The notes under the pieces were generated by a model. That model made no database searches. It worked only from the letters and a program-made list of their open reading frames with translations, and was not told the DNA's origin. The position numbers and the translations under genes were made by a program. This document shows positions 23,801-32,732 of a stretch of DNA of 64,000 nt, in pieces. Every line of letters begins with the position of its first letter. Position 1 is the stretch's first letter. This stretch comes from Halofilum ochraceum (GTDB taxonomy: Bacteria > Pseudomonadota > Gammaproteobacteria > XJ16 > Halofilaceae), in contig NZ_LVEG02000004.1 in NCBI RefSeq assembly GCF_001614315.2, positions 434,001-498,000 of the forward strand, written 5' to 3'.

Positions 23801-25093
23801 GTGGCCGCAATCCTCGAACCAGTCAAACAACCGCCTGTATCGGCGCACGTAGCGCATTGCCGTTTTTGTGGAGAACGCCTCGAGCACACCTTTGTCGATC
23901 TTGGCCTGTCGCCTCTGTGCCAGACGCATATTGAGCCTCAGGCGCTGCATCGCATGGAGCCGTTCTATCCGCTCCACGCCCGCGTCTGCGGTGGTTGCTG
24001 GCTGGTCCAGCTAGAGGAATTCGTGGCGCCGGATGAGATCTTCTCCGATTACGCCTATTTCTCCTCGTATTCGGACTCCTGGATCGAGCACGCCCGACGC
24101 TATGTCGATGCGATGACGGAGCGCTTTGGCATTGGCCAGCGTTCGCTCGTGGTGGAGATCGCGAGCAACGACGGTTACCTGCTGCAGCATTTCGTGCACG
24201 ACGGAGTGCCGGTGCACGGCATCGAGCCGGCCGCGAACGTCGCCCGGGTTGCCGTGGATAAGCGCGTGCCGACCACGGTCGCATTCTTCGGCGTCGAGAC
24301 TGCTCGGGCCTTCGCCCGCGATCACGGCCGACCGCAGCTGCTGCTCGGCAATAACGTCCTTGCGCACGTCCCGGATATCAATGATTTCGTGGCCGGCATG
24401 CGTGAACTGCTTGCGCCGGAAGGCGTGATCACTATGGAGTTTCCTCATCTGCTGCAGCTGATGAAGAACAATCAGTACGACACGATCTACCATGAGCACT
24501 TTTCGTATCTGTCGCTTACGACAGTCGAGCGCATATTCGCCGCGCACGAATTGGTGCTGTTTGATGTGGAGGAGTTGCCGACTCATGGTGGTTCGTTGCG
24601 CATTTACGCGCGCCATCGCGAAGATGTCGGCCGCCCGGTCGGCAACCGCGTCGACGCCTTGCGCGAGCGTGAGCGCGCATTCGGATTGACGGATATGGTG
24701 ACCTACACCGGTTTCGGGGAAAAAGTCCACGAGACCAAACGGCGACTGCTTTCGTTCCTGATCGACGCGAAATCGAATGGAAAACGCATCGTCGGTTATG
24801 GCGCCCCGGGAAAGGGCAACACGCTGCTCAATTACTGCGGCATCCGCACTGATTTTCTCGACTTTACGGTCGACCGCAGTCCGCACAAACAGGGGCGTTA
24901 TACCCCGGGTACCCGGATCCCGATCCTGGATCCCTCGGCTATCCGCGAGGCGCGGCCCGACTATGTGCTGATACTACCGTGGAACCTCGAAGAGGAAGTC
25001 CGTCGCCAGACGGCATTCATCCGGGAGTGGGGTGGCCAGTGGGTCGTGCCGATCCCTGAGCCGCGCGTGATCGATCATATACCGGATCATTGA
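23801..25093 (+). CDS. Zinc-binding SAM-dependent sugar C-methyltransferase
   Basis: This is a 430-residue three-part protein like TylC3, NovU and EvaC. The N-terminal zinc domain has CRFCGERL and CGGC pairs (about residues 20-70). The SAM domain has VVEIASNDGYLLQHF (about 113). The C-terminal Rossmann-like domain has GYGAPGKGNTLLNYCG (about 333). The start is GTG with AGGAG eight bases upstream. Such enzymes add a methyl branch to a ring carbon of a 4-keto- or 3-keto-6-deoxy nucleotide sugar. The following epimerase and cytidylyltransferase genes suggest a CDP-linked, branched-chain sugar (inference). Confidence 0.85.
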   Translation: MAAILEPVKQPPVSAHVAHCRFCGERLEHTFVDLGLSPLCQTHIEPQALHRMEPFYPLHARVCGGCWLVQLEEFVAPDEIFSDYAYFSSYSDSWIEHARRYVDAMTERFGIGQRSLVVEIASNDGYLLQHFVHDGVPVHGIEPAANVARVAVDKRVPTTVAFFGVETARAFARDHGRPQLLLGNNVLAHVPDINDFVAGMRELLAPEGVITMEFPHLLQLMKNNQYDTIYHEHFSYLSLTTVERIFAAHELVLFDVEELPTHGGSLRIYARHREDVGRPVGNRVDALRERERAFGLTDMVTYTGFGEKVHETKRRLLSFLIDAKSNGKRIVGYGAPGKGNTLLNYCGIRTDFLDFTVDRSPHKQGRYTPGTRIPILDPSAIREARPDYVLILPWNLEEEVRRQTAFIREWGGQWVVPIPEPRVIDHIPDH

Positions 25094-25123
25094 CGGTAAC
25101 GAACCGAAACAGGGGGAAACGGT

Positions 25124-26182
25124 ATGCGGGTTCTTGTTACTGGACACAAAGGTTTCATTGGAACGGTGATGGTGCCCATACTGGTCAATGCGGGGCACGA
25201 AGTCACCGGCCTCGACAGCGATCTCTATCGCGCCAGCACCTACGGCGAGATGTCGCCGTTGCCACCACGCGAGCTCATCAAGGACGTCCGAGATATCGAG
25301 GCGGGCGATCTCGAGGGGATCGATGCGGTCGTTCATCTCGCAGCGCTGTCGAATGACATGCTGGGGGATCTGAACCCGGAATGGACATGGGATATCAACT
25401 ACCGGGCCTCGGTGCGCGTTGCCGAACTCGCGCGTGACTGCGGTGTCGGGCGGTTCGTCTTCGCCTCTTCCTGCAGCATGTATGGCGCCTCCGGTGGAGA
25501 CGCGCCACTCGACGAGACCGCGGCGTTCAACCCGGTTACCGCGTATGCGAAATCCAAGGTGCTGGTCGAGCAGGAAGTCACGGGGATGGCGACGGACAAT
25601 TTCAGTCCAGTGTTCATGCGTAACGCGACCGCCTATGGCCTGTCGCCGCGCATCCGCTTTGATGTCGTCATCAACAATCTGACCGCCTGGGCCTATACAA
25701 CCGGCCAGGTATTGATGAAGAGCGACGGTTCTCCCTGGCGACCACTGGTGCATATCGCCGATATTTCACGGTCGGTTCTCGCCGTGCTCGAGGCGCCCCG
25801 TGAGGCGATACACAACCGTGCCTTCAACATCGGGGCGGATCGCGAGAACTACCGCATCCGGGAACTGGCCGAGATGGTTCGCGACGTCGTGCCCGAATGT
25901 GAACTGGGTTTCGCCGAGGGTGCCGGTCCCGACCAGCGTAACTATCGAGTCAGTTTCGCGCGCTTCGCTCAAGCCTTCCCGGCATATGTACCCCAGTGGA
26001 CGGCACATGACGGAATCCTCGAACTGTACGAGGGATACCGGCGCATCGGTCTCGATCGTGACGATTACGAGGGGAGTCGCTATAAGCGCATCGCCCAGTT
26101 GCAGCAGCGCCTCGCCGCCGGTGACCTGGACGACACGCTGCGCTGGCGCCACCAGGTCGCTGCAGCCGGTGGAGCCGCGTAA
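25124..26182 (+). CDS. NAD-dependent epimerase/dehydratase (extended SDR)
   Basis: This 352-residue protein has the GxxGxxG motif at VTGHKGFIG, serine in ASSCSMYG and Y-x3-K in YAKSK. The length fits a nucleotide-sugar 4,6-dehydratase, epimerase or 4-reductase. The C-terminal part is not of the RmlB/RfbG type that I recognise. It lies 30 bp after the methyltransferase and 3 bp before the SAF-domain oxidoreductase. It is the best candidate in the cluster for the dehydratase or ketoreductase step on the CDP-sugar. Confidence 0.8.
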   Translation: MRVLVTGHKGFIGTVMVPILVNAGHEVTGLDSDLYRASTYGEMSPLPPRELIKDVRDIEAGDLEGIDAVVHLAALSNDMLGDLNPEWTWDINYRASVRVAELARDCGVGRFVFASSCSMYGASGGDAPLDETAAFNPVTAYAKSKVLVEQEVTGMATDNFSPVFMRNATAYGLSPRIRFDVVINNLTAWAYTTGQVLMKSDGSPWRPLVHIADISRSVLAVLEAPREAIHNRAFNIGADRENYRIRELAEMVRDVVPECELGFAEGAGPDQRNYRVSFARFAQAFPAYVPQWTAHDGILELYEGYRRIGLDRDDYEGSRYKRIAQLQQRLAAGDLDDTLRWRHQVAAAGGAA

Positions 26183-26185
26183 CCG

Positions 26186-27514
26186 ATGATGATCATCGAT
26201 CGGGCTCTCGCCGACTGCGCCGCCCGGCATACCCCGGTCCGCGTCGGCCTCGTCGGCGCCGGCTTCAGTGGCTCGCGCATCGCCCATCAGATTGTCACCG
26301 CCGTACCCGGGCTGAGGCTGGTCGCGATCGCCAACCGCAACGTCGCCAACGCCGAGGCCGCTTACGCCCTGGCCGGGGTGACTCATCCGCGACGGATTCG
26401 CGATGCAAGCCAGCTTACGCGCGCGATTGCCGAGAAAGCGTACGCCGTCACGGTCGACCCCGCCGCGCTGTGGGAATGTCCCGAAGTGGACGTCGTGCTG
26501 GAGTCGACCGGAACGATCGACCATGGGGCGCGCGTCGCACTCGAATCGATTCGTCACGGCAAACACGTTGTTCTCGTCAACGCGGAGCTGGACGCGACCC
26601 TCGGGCCGATCCTTCGCCACTATGCCGATGCCGCCGGCGTTGTTTTTACCGATACCGACGGCGACGAACCCGGCGTGGCCATGAACCTCATCCGCCAGGT
26701 GCGCTCGATCGGTCTGCAGGTGGTCGTCGCCGGCAATCTCAAGGGGCTTTATGATCGATACCGAACACCCGCCACTCAGGCCGAGTTCGCGCGGTGCCAC
26801 AACCAGAACCCGCAGGCGGTCACGTCCTTTGTCGATGGGACCAAGCTGTCGATGGAGCTGGCAGTGCTGGCCAATGCCACTGGATTCGGAGTGGGGCAGC
26901 GCGGGATGTTCGGGCCGGCGCTTGATGACGTGCACGAGGCGCCGGCCTGGTTCGCTGGCCGTGTCCCGTCGGGGGGCATGGTCGACTTCCTGCTGGGCGT
27001 GAAACACGGCAACGGCGCCTTCGTTCTTGGCTGTACCGATGACCCCGTTCGCGCCGAGTATCTGCGGTACATGAAAATGGGTGACGGACCTCTGTACGTG
27101 TTCTATACACCCTTCCATCTTCCGCAATTCGAGGTGGCGAATACGGTCGCGCGGGCCGCCCTGTTCGGTGACGCAGCGGTGACCCCGCTTGGCCCGCCGC
27201 GAGCCGATGCAATCGCGGTGGCCAAGCGGGATCTGCGTGCGGGCGAATTGCTTGACGGTATCGGTGGTTACTGCTGCTACGCGCTGCTGGAGGACTATGG
27301 CAAGGCCCGCGAGGGCGATCTGCTGCCGATGGGCTGTTCGCTGGATGGCGTATTGAAAAGGGATATTCCGCGCGATATGGCGATTCGGTACGCCGATGTG
27401 GAGCGGCCGGCGGGGCGGATCAGCGATCGCCTGCGGGCCGAACAGGACGCCCTGTTACAACCGACCGGTGCCGCGGCGATCATCGCCACAGCCGGGGGAG
27501 AAATAGCGAAATGA
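26186..27514 (+). CDS. Homoserine-dehydrogenase-like oxidoreductase with SAF domain
   Basis: This is a 442-residue protein. The N-terminal Rossmann fold has GLVGAGFSGSRIAHQI (about residues 20-35). The middle resembles homoserine dehydrogenase, with ESTGTIDHG and TDTDGDEPG. A C-terminal SAF-type region (about 335-400) contains VAKRDLRAGELLDGIGG. Proteins with this layout appear in sugar and polyol loci and are often mis-annotated as flagellar FlgA-like because of the SAF domain. Its reaction here is unknown. The position between an epimerase and a cytidylyltransferase points to oxidation or reduction of a nucleotide-sugar branch or precursor. Confidence 0.75.
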   Translation: MMIIDRALADCAARHTPVRVGLVGAGFSGSRIAHQIVTAVPGLRLVAIANRNVANAEAAYALAGVTHPRRIRDASQLTRAIAEKAYAVTVDPAALWECPEVDVVLESTGTIDHGARVALESIRHGKHVVLVNAELDATLGPILRHYADAAGVVFTDTDGDEPGVAMNLIRQVRSIGLQVVVAGNLKGLYDRYRTPATQAEFARCHNQNPQAVTSFVDGTKLSMELAVLANATGFGVGQRGMFGPALDDVHEAPAWFAGRVPSGGMVDFLLGVKHGNGAFVLGCTDDPVRAEYLRYMKMGDGPLYVFYTPFHLPQFEVANTVARAALFGDAAVTPLGPPRADAIAVAKRDLRAGELLDGIGGYCCYALLEDYGKAREGDLLPMGCSLDGVLKRDIPRDMAIRYADVERPAGRISDRLRAEQDALLQPTGAAAIIATAGGEIAK

Positions 27515-28332
27515 AAGTCGTATTGTTCTGCGGCGGTTTCGGAACCCGTCTGCGCGAATTTTCCGAGACAATCCCGAAACCGCTTGCGCCCGTGGGTGAT
27601 CGACCGCTGCTTTGGCACCTGATGCGTTACTACGCGCATTATGGGCATGAGCAGTTCATTCTCTGTCTTGGGTATCAGGGCCGGACAATCAAGGAGTTTT
27701 TTCTGAACTATGATGATGCGTTGTCGAACGATTTCACGCTCGGTGACGGCGGACGAAGCATCCAGCTCCACGGCGAGGATATCCAGCGCTGGCGCGTGAC
27801 GTTCGTTGATACCGGGCTCACGACCAACATCGGCCAGCGTCTTCTGCGCGTGAAAGACTGGGTAGCCGACGATGAAATATTCCTTGCCAATTACAGTGAC
27901 GGACTCAGCGATCTGCCGCTTGATAATTACGTAGAGCGCTTTCGGCGATCAAACGCCGTTGCCTGTTTCGTTGCGGTTCGGCCTCCGAACAGCCTTTCTG
28001 GCGTCCGCACGGACGGAAACGGTCTTGTAACCGATATCGAGTATCTGCATACGAACATCCGCATAAATGGCGGATTTTTCGTGCTGAGAAACGAGATCTT
28101 CGACTACATCCGTGAGGGCGAAGAGATGGTTGAAGAACCGTTCCATCGTCTGATCGATGAAGGCAAGCTGATGTGCCTCGAGTACGACGGCTTCTGGAAG
28201 GCGATGGATACCTTCAAGGACAAGAAACATTTCGATGCTCTGTACGACAGCGACGCCCGTCCCTGGGAGGTCTGGCGTCATGCACCGGTACGCAGCGGTA
28301 ACGGCCTGAACCTCGTCAATGCGGCAGGCTGA
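27511..28332 (+). CDS. rfbF: Glucose-1-phosphate cytidylyltransferase-like
   Basis: This is a 273-residue nucleotidyltransferase. CGGFGTRLREFSETIPKPLAPVGDRPLLWH carries the GG-GTR and PKP motifs of the RfbF/DdhA type. Further matches are DTGLTTNIGQRL, NYSDGLSDL and FWKAMDTFKDKKHF near the end, typical of CDP-glucose synthases. It makes CDP-glucose from CTP and glucose-1-phosphate. The ATGA overlap with the upstream oxidoreductase shows co-translation. No gene looks like a classic CDP-glucose 4,6-dehydratase (RfbG), so the epimerase at 25124 may fill that role or the sugar follows another route. Confidence 0.86.
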   Translation: MKVVLFCGGFGTRLREFSETIPKPLAPVGDRPLLWHLMRYYAHYGHEQFILCLGYQGRTIKEFFLNYDDALSNDFTLGDGGRSIQLHGEDIQRWRVTFVDTGLTTNIGQRLLRVKDWVADDEIFLANYSDGLSDLPLDNYVERFRRSNAVACFVAVRPPNSLSGVRTDGNGLVTDIEYLHTNIRINGGFFVLRNEIFDYIREGEEMVEEPFHRLIDEGKLMCLEYDGFWKAMDTFKDKKHFDALYDSDARPWEVWRHAPVRSGNGLNLVNAAG

Positions 28333-28464
28333 GGCAGTGCCACGGAGATGCAGCACTGGCGCCCGCGCCAAGCGCCCACGTAAGTCCGACTTCCAGTCCG
28401 GCGGCGCTCGGCGTGTACCGCAATGGATCTCCGGCCACCGGATTGGCACAGCGGAGACGAATCC

Positions 28465-29121
28465 ATGCTGGGTCTGACCGCGGGTCCACGCACTATCCTC
28501 TGTCTCGGTGCGCACAGTGATGACATCGAGATCGGCTGCGGTGCCACCGTACTGTCCCTGCTCGAGGCCGATCCCGAAGTGGTCGTGCACTGGGTGGTCT
28601 TCAGCGCGGACGAGCGGCGTGAGGCCGAGGCCCGAGCGGCGGCCGGCCGTATCCTCGCAGGGGCCGCCGAGGCGCAGGTCACGATCGAATCGTTTCGTGA
28701 TGGTTTCTTTCCATGGGACGGTCCCGCGATCAAGGAGCGTTTCGAGACGCTCAAGCGCGCGATCGATCCGGATTTGATCTTTACCCACTATCGGGAAGAT
28801 CGCCATCAAGACCATCGAACGGTATCAGAACTGACCTGGAATACGTTCCGGAGTCATTGGGTGCTTGAATACGAAGTGCCGAAATATGATGGTGATCTGG
28901 GACGGCCCAACTGTTATGTACCGATTACTGAAAAGCAACGGTCAGAAAAAGTCGATACGCTCATGGATAGTTTTGCGAGCCAGCATGACCATATGTGGTT
29001 TTCGAGAGAGACGTTTGACGGATTGATGCGGGTTCGCGGTGTGGAATGTGGAGCCGCAAGCGGTTATGCGGAAGCATTTCATGCGTATAAATGGATCGTT
29101 GATAGTGGAACTGGAGCGTGA
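28465..29121 (+). CDS. PIG-L family N-deacetylase
   Basis: This 218-residue zinc hydrolase has the family signature ILCLGAHSDDIEIGCG (H-x-D-D) and FTHYREDRHQDHR for the later histidines. The start at 28465 has GGAG eight bases upstream; an ATG at 28423 is the alternative. PIG-L/LmbE proteins deacetylate GlcNAc-containing substrates. With the N-formyltransferase encoded at 31875 it could provide the free amine of an N-formylated amino sugar (inference). Confidence 0.82.
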   Translation: MLGLTAGPRTILCLGAHSDDIEIGCGATVLSLLEADPEVVVHWVVFSADERREAEARAAAGRILAGAAEAQVTIESFRDGFFPWDGPAIKERFETLKRAIDPDLIFTHYREDRHQDHRTVSELTWNTFRSHWVLEYEVPKYDGDLGRPNCYVPITEKQRSEKVDTLMDSFASQHDHMWFSRETFDGLMRVRGVECGAASGYAEAFHAYKWIVDSGTGA

Positions 29122-29136
29122 GTAAAAGGTGAATGA

Positions 29137-29361
29137 GTCGGGCTGGGGCCGCCCGAAAACGTCGGCGGAGTTTCCGAGTATCGACTATTCTTTTCTGGAT
29201 ACCAGTACGTCCGATGGAAGGACGATCCACGGACCGCACTGACGGTTTTGGATGTGCTGCGGAATGGTCGTCGAGGTCTGGCGTTGGGATTGTTGTACGG
29301 CGGTTGGCAATCCCTGGGCGGGAGTGCGGGCGTTTGGGCTCGGAGCGGGATGGGAAAATGA
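29137..29361 (+). pseudogene. Possible C-terminal remnant of a glycosyltransferase gene
   Basis: An open frame without a usable start codon runs from 29137 to a TGA at 29359-29361 that overlaps the next ATG as ATGA. Its translation (around YRLFFSGYQYVRWKDDP and LDVLRNGRRGLALGLLYGG) has the look of a membrane-proximal glycosyltransferase tail. It may be the end of a gene whose 5' part was deleted. It may also be meaningless; the evidence is the codon-like composition and the ATGA junction. Confidence 0.3.
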
Positions 29362-30647
29362 GTGTCAAAAACGTGTCAGAGGATTCACGGCCTTATCCAT
29401 CGCTGGTACTCCCCGGATCGGAGGCGAAACCCGAGAGACCATCGGCTGATGCCGAAACCACGGGGCCGCGGCGCCCGTTGCGGGTTCTGGTCCTCGTGGC
29501 GGCCGCAACGATCGAGGCAGGGCCGGTCAAAGGTTGCGTGCAGTTCATTCGCCATATGCAAGGCAGGGATATCGAGTTCTATCTCGTGAATTTCTGCAAG
29601 GGCGAGACGGATCCGAACGTGCGTGCGTTTTCTGAAGCCGCCGCCGCCGCGGGGATCCGCATGGAGTTCGTCAACCAGCGGGGGCGCGGGTATATCGGCC
29701 TTGCGCGGGCGCTGGATGCGATCGTGCGTCGCGAGGGAATCGACCTGGTTCAGTCTCACGGCTTCAAGCCGGCCGCGATGTGTGCATGGCTGCGTCTGCG
29801 CCGCGGACTGCCGTGGGTCTGTTTCTGTCACGGGGTAACAGCCGAGAACTGGCGCGTGCGGTGCTACCACTTGACCGAACAGATCGTCCGGGTGGTGGCC
29901 CACCGGATCGTGCTGGTCGCTGAGGCGCAACGACGGGGAGTGCTTGCGCGTCTGGTGCGTCGGCGGACGCGAGTTATCCATAATGCTGTCGACGTGGCGA
30001 GCCCTACGAAGATGTCTTTACCGGGGAGTGTGGACGTCCGGCAGATGCTCGGGCTCAGAACGGATGATCGTCTGGTCGTTGCAGTCGGGCGGCTCAGTCC
30101 GGAGAAGGGCCTCGATGTACTGATCGATGCGCTCGCACTCAATACGGATCCGCCTGGTCAGTGTTTGCATGTCGCGTTGATTGGCGATGGACCCGAACGT
30201 ACTCGGCTTGCAGAGCGCGTGCGCCGATTGCATCTGCAACATCGTGTACATCTCGTCGGCCACACGACGATGCCGGGCGATTACCTCATGGCCGCGGATC
30301 TGGTGGTTTTGCCGTCCCGCTCTGAAGGGATCGCCAATGTGGCCCTGGAAGCGATGGCGCTCGGGCGGCCGCTGGTGGCCACGGCGGTTGGCGGTACGCC
30401 CGAAGTCGTGCCCGACGGCGTTGCCGGGGTGTTGGTACCTCCGGAAGATCCCGCGGCACTGGCGGCGGCGATGCTGCGTGTCCTCAGTGACAACACGCTC
30501 GCCAGGCGCCTGGGTACGGGCGCCCGACTGCATGCCGCTACCGAGCTGTCAGTCGATGCGCGCTGCACGCGATTGCGGGACGTCTACGCGGAACTGATGC
30601 CGAAACTGCGTGTTACGACGACAAAGGAACACCTGCGTGAACACTGA
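29358..30647 (+). CDS. Family 4 glycosyltransferase
   Basis: This 429-residue GT-B enzyme begins at ATG 29358. An upstream in-frame ATG at 29133 would add 75 basic, unrelated residues. The N-terminal acceptor domain starts LRVLVLVAAATIEAGPVKGCVQFI. The C-terminal donor domain has VVAVGRLSPEKGLDVLIDAL, GDGPERTRL and PSRSEGIANVALEAMALGRPLVAT, with the E-x7-E type motif. It probably extends the polysaccharide repeat unit; specificity is unknown. It overlaps the next gene. Confidence 0.87.
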   Translation: MSVKNVSEDSRPYPSLVLPGSEAKPERPSADAETTGPRRPLRVLVLVAAATIEAGPVKGCVQFIRHMQGRDIEFYLVNFCKGETDPNVRAFSEAAAAAGIRMEFVNQRGRGYIGLARALDAIVRREGIDLVQSHGFKPAAMCAWLRLRRGLPWVCFCHGVTAENWRVRCYHLTEQIVRVVAHRIVLVAEAQRRGVLARLVRRRTRVIHNAVDVASPTKMSLPGSVDVRQMLGLRTDDRLVVAVGRLSPEKGLDVLIDALALNTDPPGQCLHVALIGDGPERTRLAERVRRLHLQHRVHLVGHTTMPGDYLMAADLVVLPSRSEGIANVALEAMALGRPLVATAVGGTPEVVPDGVAGVLVPPEDPAALAAAMLRVLSDNTLARRLGTGARLHAATELSVDARCTRLRDVYAELMPKLRVTTTKEHLREH

Positions 30648-31878
30648 ATCAAGTGGTCGTGATCCCGCGCAAGATCGCCCGTGCAGGCTCTTGCACGTTG
30701 TGGGAGCACGGCCGAATTACATGAAGGTCGCGCCGATCATGGCTGCGGTCGATGCCGAGGTTGCGCGCGGTGGACCCGTGGCCTTCGAGCAGCTGCTAGT
30801 GCACACGGGGCAGCATTACGATCGCGCGCTCTCCGAGCTGTTCTTCGAAGAGCTCGGGCTGCCCCGCCCGGACGTGAATCTGGGTGTCGGGTCCGGGTCA
30901 CATGCCCGCCAGACGGCCCGCATCATGGAGGCGTTTGAGCCCGTCCTGGAATCGTATCAGCCTGATCTCGTGATCGTCGTCGGTGATGTCAATTCGACCC
31001 TCGCCTGCGCCCTGGACGCCCGAAAACTCGGAATCCCGGTTGCCCATGTCGAGGCGGGGCTCCGCAGCGGCGACATGTCCATGCCCGAAGAGATCAATCG
31101 CCGCGCGACCGACGCGATTGTCGATCTTCTGTTCACTACTGATCGGATCGCCGATGCGTGCCTGCGCCGGGAAGGTATCGATCCAGCCGCGATCCATCGG
31201 GTCGGCAATGTGATGATCGATTCACTACTGCATCACCGGGAAAAGGCTCTGTCCCGTCCCACCCTCGGCTTGCATGAACTGCTCGACGGCGCTGGACAAC
31301 CGATCCCATATGCCGTCGTCACACTGCACCGACCCGGCAATGTCGACGTCGCGGAAACGCTGCACGCGATCGGATCCGCCCTGGCGAAGCTCGGTGAATC
31401 CATGCCGGTGATTTTCCCGGTCCACCCGCGGGCGCGGGCGCGAATATCGGAATTCGGCCTGGACGGTTTGTTTTCGCGGGAGAATGGCATCCGGCTGATT
31501 GAGCCGGCCGGCTACCTGGATTTCATGAATCTTGTCGCCCATGCACGGCTCGTGCTCACCGATAGCGGAGGTATACAGGAGGAAACCACGATTCTCGGCG
31601 TACCCTGTCTGACACTGCGTGACAATACCGAACGCCCGATTACGCTCGAACAGGGCACGAACCGTCTCGTCGGCAATCGTACCGAGGCGATCGTTGCGGG
31701 GATCGAGGCCGTGCTTTCTGATCGCGCGCCGGATCCGTGCTTCCCGGAATTGTGGGATGGTCATGCGGGGGAGCGGATCGTGAGGGCAATCGTGGCGTGG
31801 TGGTCGCAAGCCACGCGGGCCGAAGGCGTGCCGCAGGCGGAGCGGCGTGCAAGCGTTGGTGTCGAGAGCGGGGCATGA
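30637..31878 (+). CDS. wecB: UDP-N-acetylglucosamine 2-epimerase (non-hydrolysing)
   Basis: This 413-residue enzyme has VVGARPNYMKVAPIM, HTGQHYD, GDVNSTLA, HVEAGLRSGDMSMPEEINR and TDSGGIQEE, all standard for WecB. It interconverts UDP-GlcNAc and UDP-ManNAc. I prefer GTG 30637, with AAAGGAA eight bases upstream and an overlap with the GT4 stop, to GTG 30610. No ManNAc dehydrogenase (WecC) is encoded in the window, so the product may be used as ManNAc itself or further changed by other enzymes of the locus. Confidence 0.9.
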   Translation: MNTESSGRDPAQDRPCRLLHVVGARPNYMKVAPIMAAVDAEVARGGPVAFEQLLVHTGQHYDRALSELFFEELGLPRPDVNLGVGSGSHARQTARIMEAFEPVLESYQPDLVIVVGDVNSTLACALDARKLGIPVAHVEAGLRSGDMSMPEEINRRATDAIVDLLFTTDRIADACLRREGIDPAAIHRVGNVMIDSLLHHREKALSRPTLGLHELLDGAGQPIPYAVVTLHRPGNVDVAETLHAIGSALAKLGESMPVIFPVHPRARARISEFGLDGLFSRENGIRLIEPAGYLDFMNLVAHARLVLTDSGGIQEETTILGVPCLTLRDNTERPITLEQGTNRLVGNRTEAIVAGIEAVLSDRAPDPCFPELWDGHAGERIVRAIVAWWSQATRAEGVPQAERRASVGVESGA

Positions 31879-32714
31879 ACGTACAGGGCGTGAACGTGCA
31901 CCCGGAAGGCCTGCCGAGCGGGCGTTTCGTCGTGGTCACCACGGGCAATCTGCCCGAGGCATGGTTTCTGGTCAGCCATCTCCTGGAGCGCGGTCGGGAA
32001 GTGGCCGTTCTCAATGCCTATGGGCGTCCCCTGCGCAATCAGGTAACGGTGTTGCGTCGCCTGCGGCGGGATCACGGGCTGGGTTATGTCGTCGGCCTGT
32101 TGGCGGCACGCATTTTCCGTTCTCGCTATCAGGCCCCGGAACACGTCCCGTTTCCCGAGATCGATGCAGAGACCATCGCCCGCATGCACGCGACCGTACC
32201 CGTGCATGAGACGGATGATCTGCATGACCGCCGTGCTCTCGCGTTTCTGCGGTCAATGGAACCTGACTACATCCTGGTTGCCGGTGCGCCGGTACTGCGG
32301 CGCGAGCTGTACACGATTCCCCGCTTTGGTGCCCTTAATCGCCACCCCGGGATATCACCGCTCTATCGAGGCTCGGATTGTCCGATCTGGACGTTGGCGG
32401 CGGGGGATTTTGATCACGTCGGGTACACGATCCATCGGGTATCGAGTCGGGTCGACGGCGGCGAGGTCCTGCTGCAGCGTCGCGTGCAGCTCGTTCCCGG
32501 GGAGGATTTCGGTCAGGCGATGGCGCGCATCACTCGGGCGGGTTCCGAGGGGTTTGCCGAGGTGATCGATGCCATCATCGACGGCCATGTACTGCCGGGC
32601 ATCGAACAGGAAAAGATTGGGCAGCATTATCCCCCGGCACCGCTTGGCGTCATCCGGCGGGCACATGACCGCTACCTCGATGCCGTCAAGCACAGACGTC
32701 CGGCAGCCACCTGA
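31875..32714 (+). CDS. Formyltransferase-family protein (sugar N-formyltransferase candidate)
   Basis: This 279-residue protein starts in an ATGA overlap with the wecB-like stop. The formyl-transfer site is visible as LNRHPGISPLYRGSDCPIW (Asn and His of the N-x-H triad) and SSRVDGGEVL (Asp). It lacks the tRNA-binding tail of methionyl-tRNA formyltransferase and sits inside a polysaccharide locus. It is therefore likely to formylate an amino sugar, using 10-formyl-tetrahydrofolate, after deacetylation or transamination. Phosphoribosylglycinamide formyltransferase is unlikely in this setting. Confidence 0.75.
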   Translation: MNVQGVNVHPEGLPSGRFVVVTTGNLPEAWFLVSHLLERGREVAVLNAYGRPLRNQVTVLRRLRRDHGLGYVVGLLAARIFRSRYQAPEHVPFPEIDAETIARMHATVPVHETDDLHDRRALAFLRSMEPDYILVAGAPVLRRELYTIPRFGALNRHPGISPLYRGSDCPIWTLAAGDFDHVGYTIHRVSSRVDGGEVLLQRRVQLVPGEDFGQAMARITRAGSEGFAEVIDAIIDGHVLPGIEQEKIGQHYPPAPLGVIRRAHDRYLDAVKHRRPAAT

Positions 32715-32732
32715 ACCCCCGGGGTACTGGCG

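Noticed and set aside
26186-27514. Homoserine dehydrogenase or flagellar FlgA homologue
   Set aside because: The Rossmann part resembles homoserine dehydrogenase and the SAF domain resembles FlgA, but the fused layout and sugar-locus context fit neither role.
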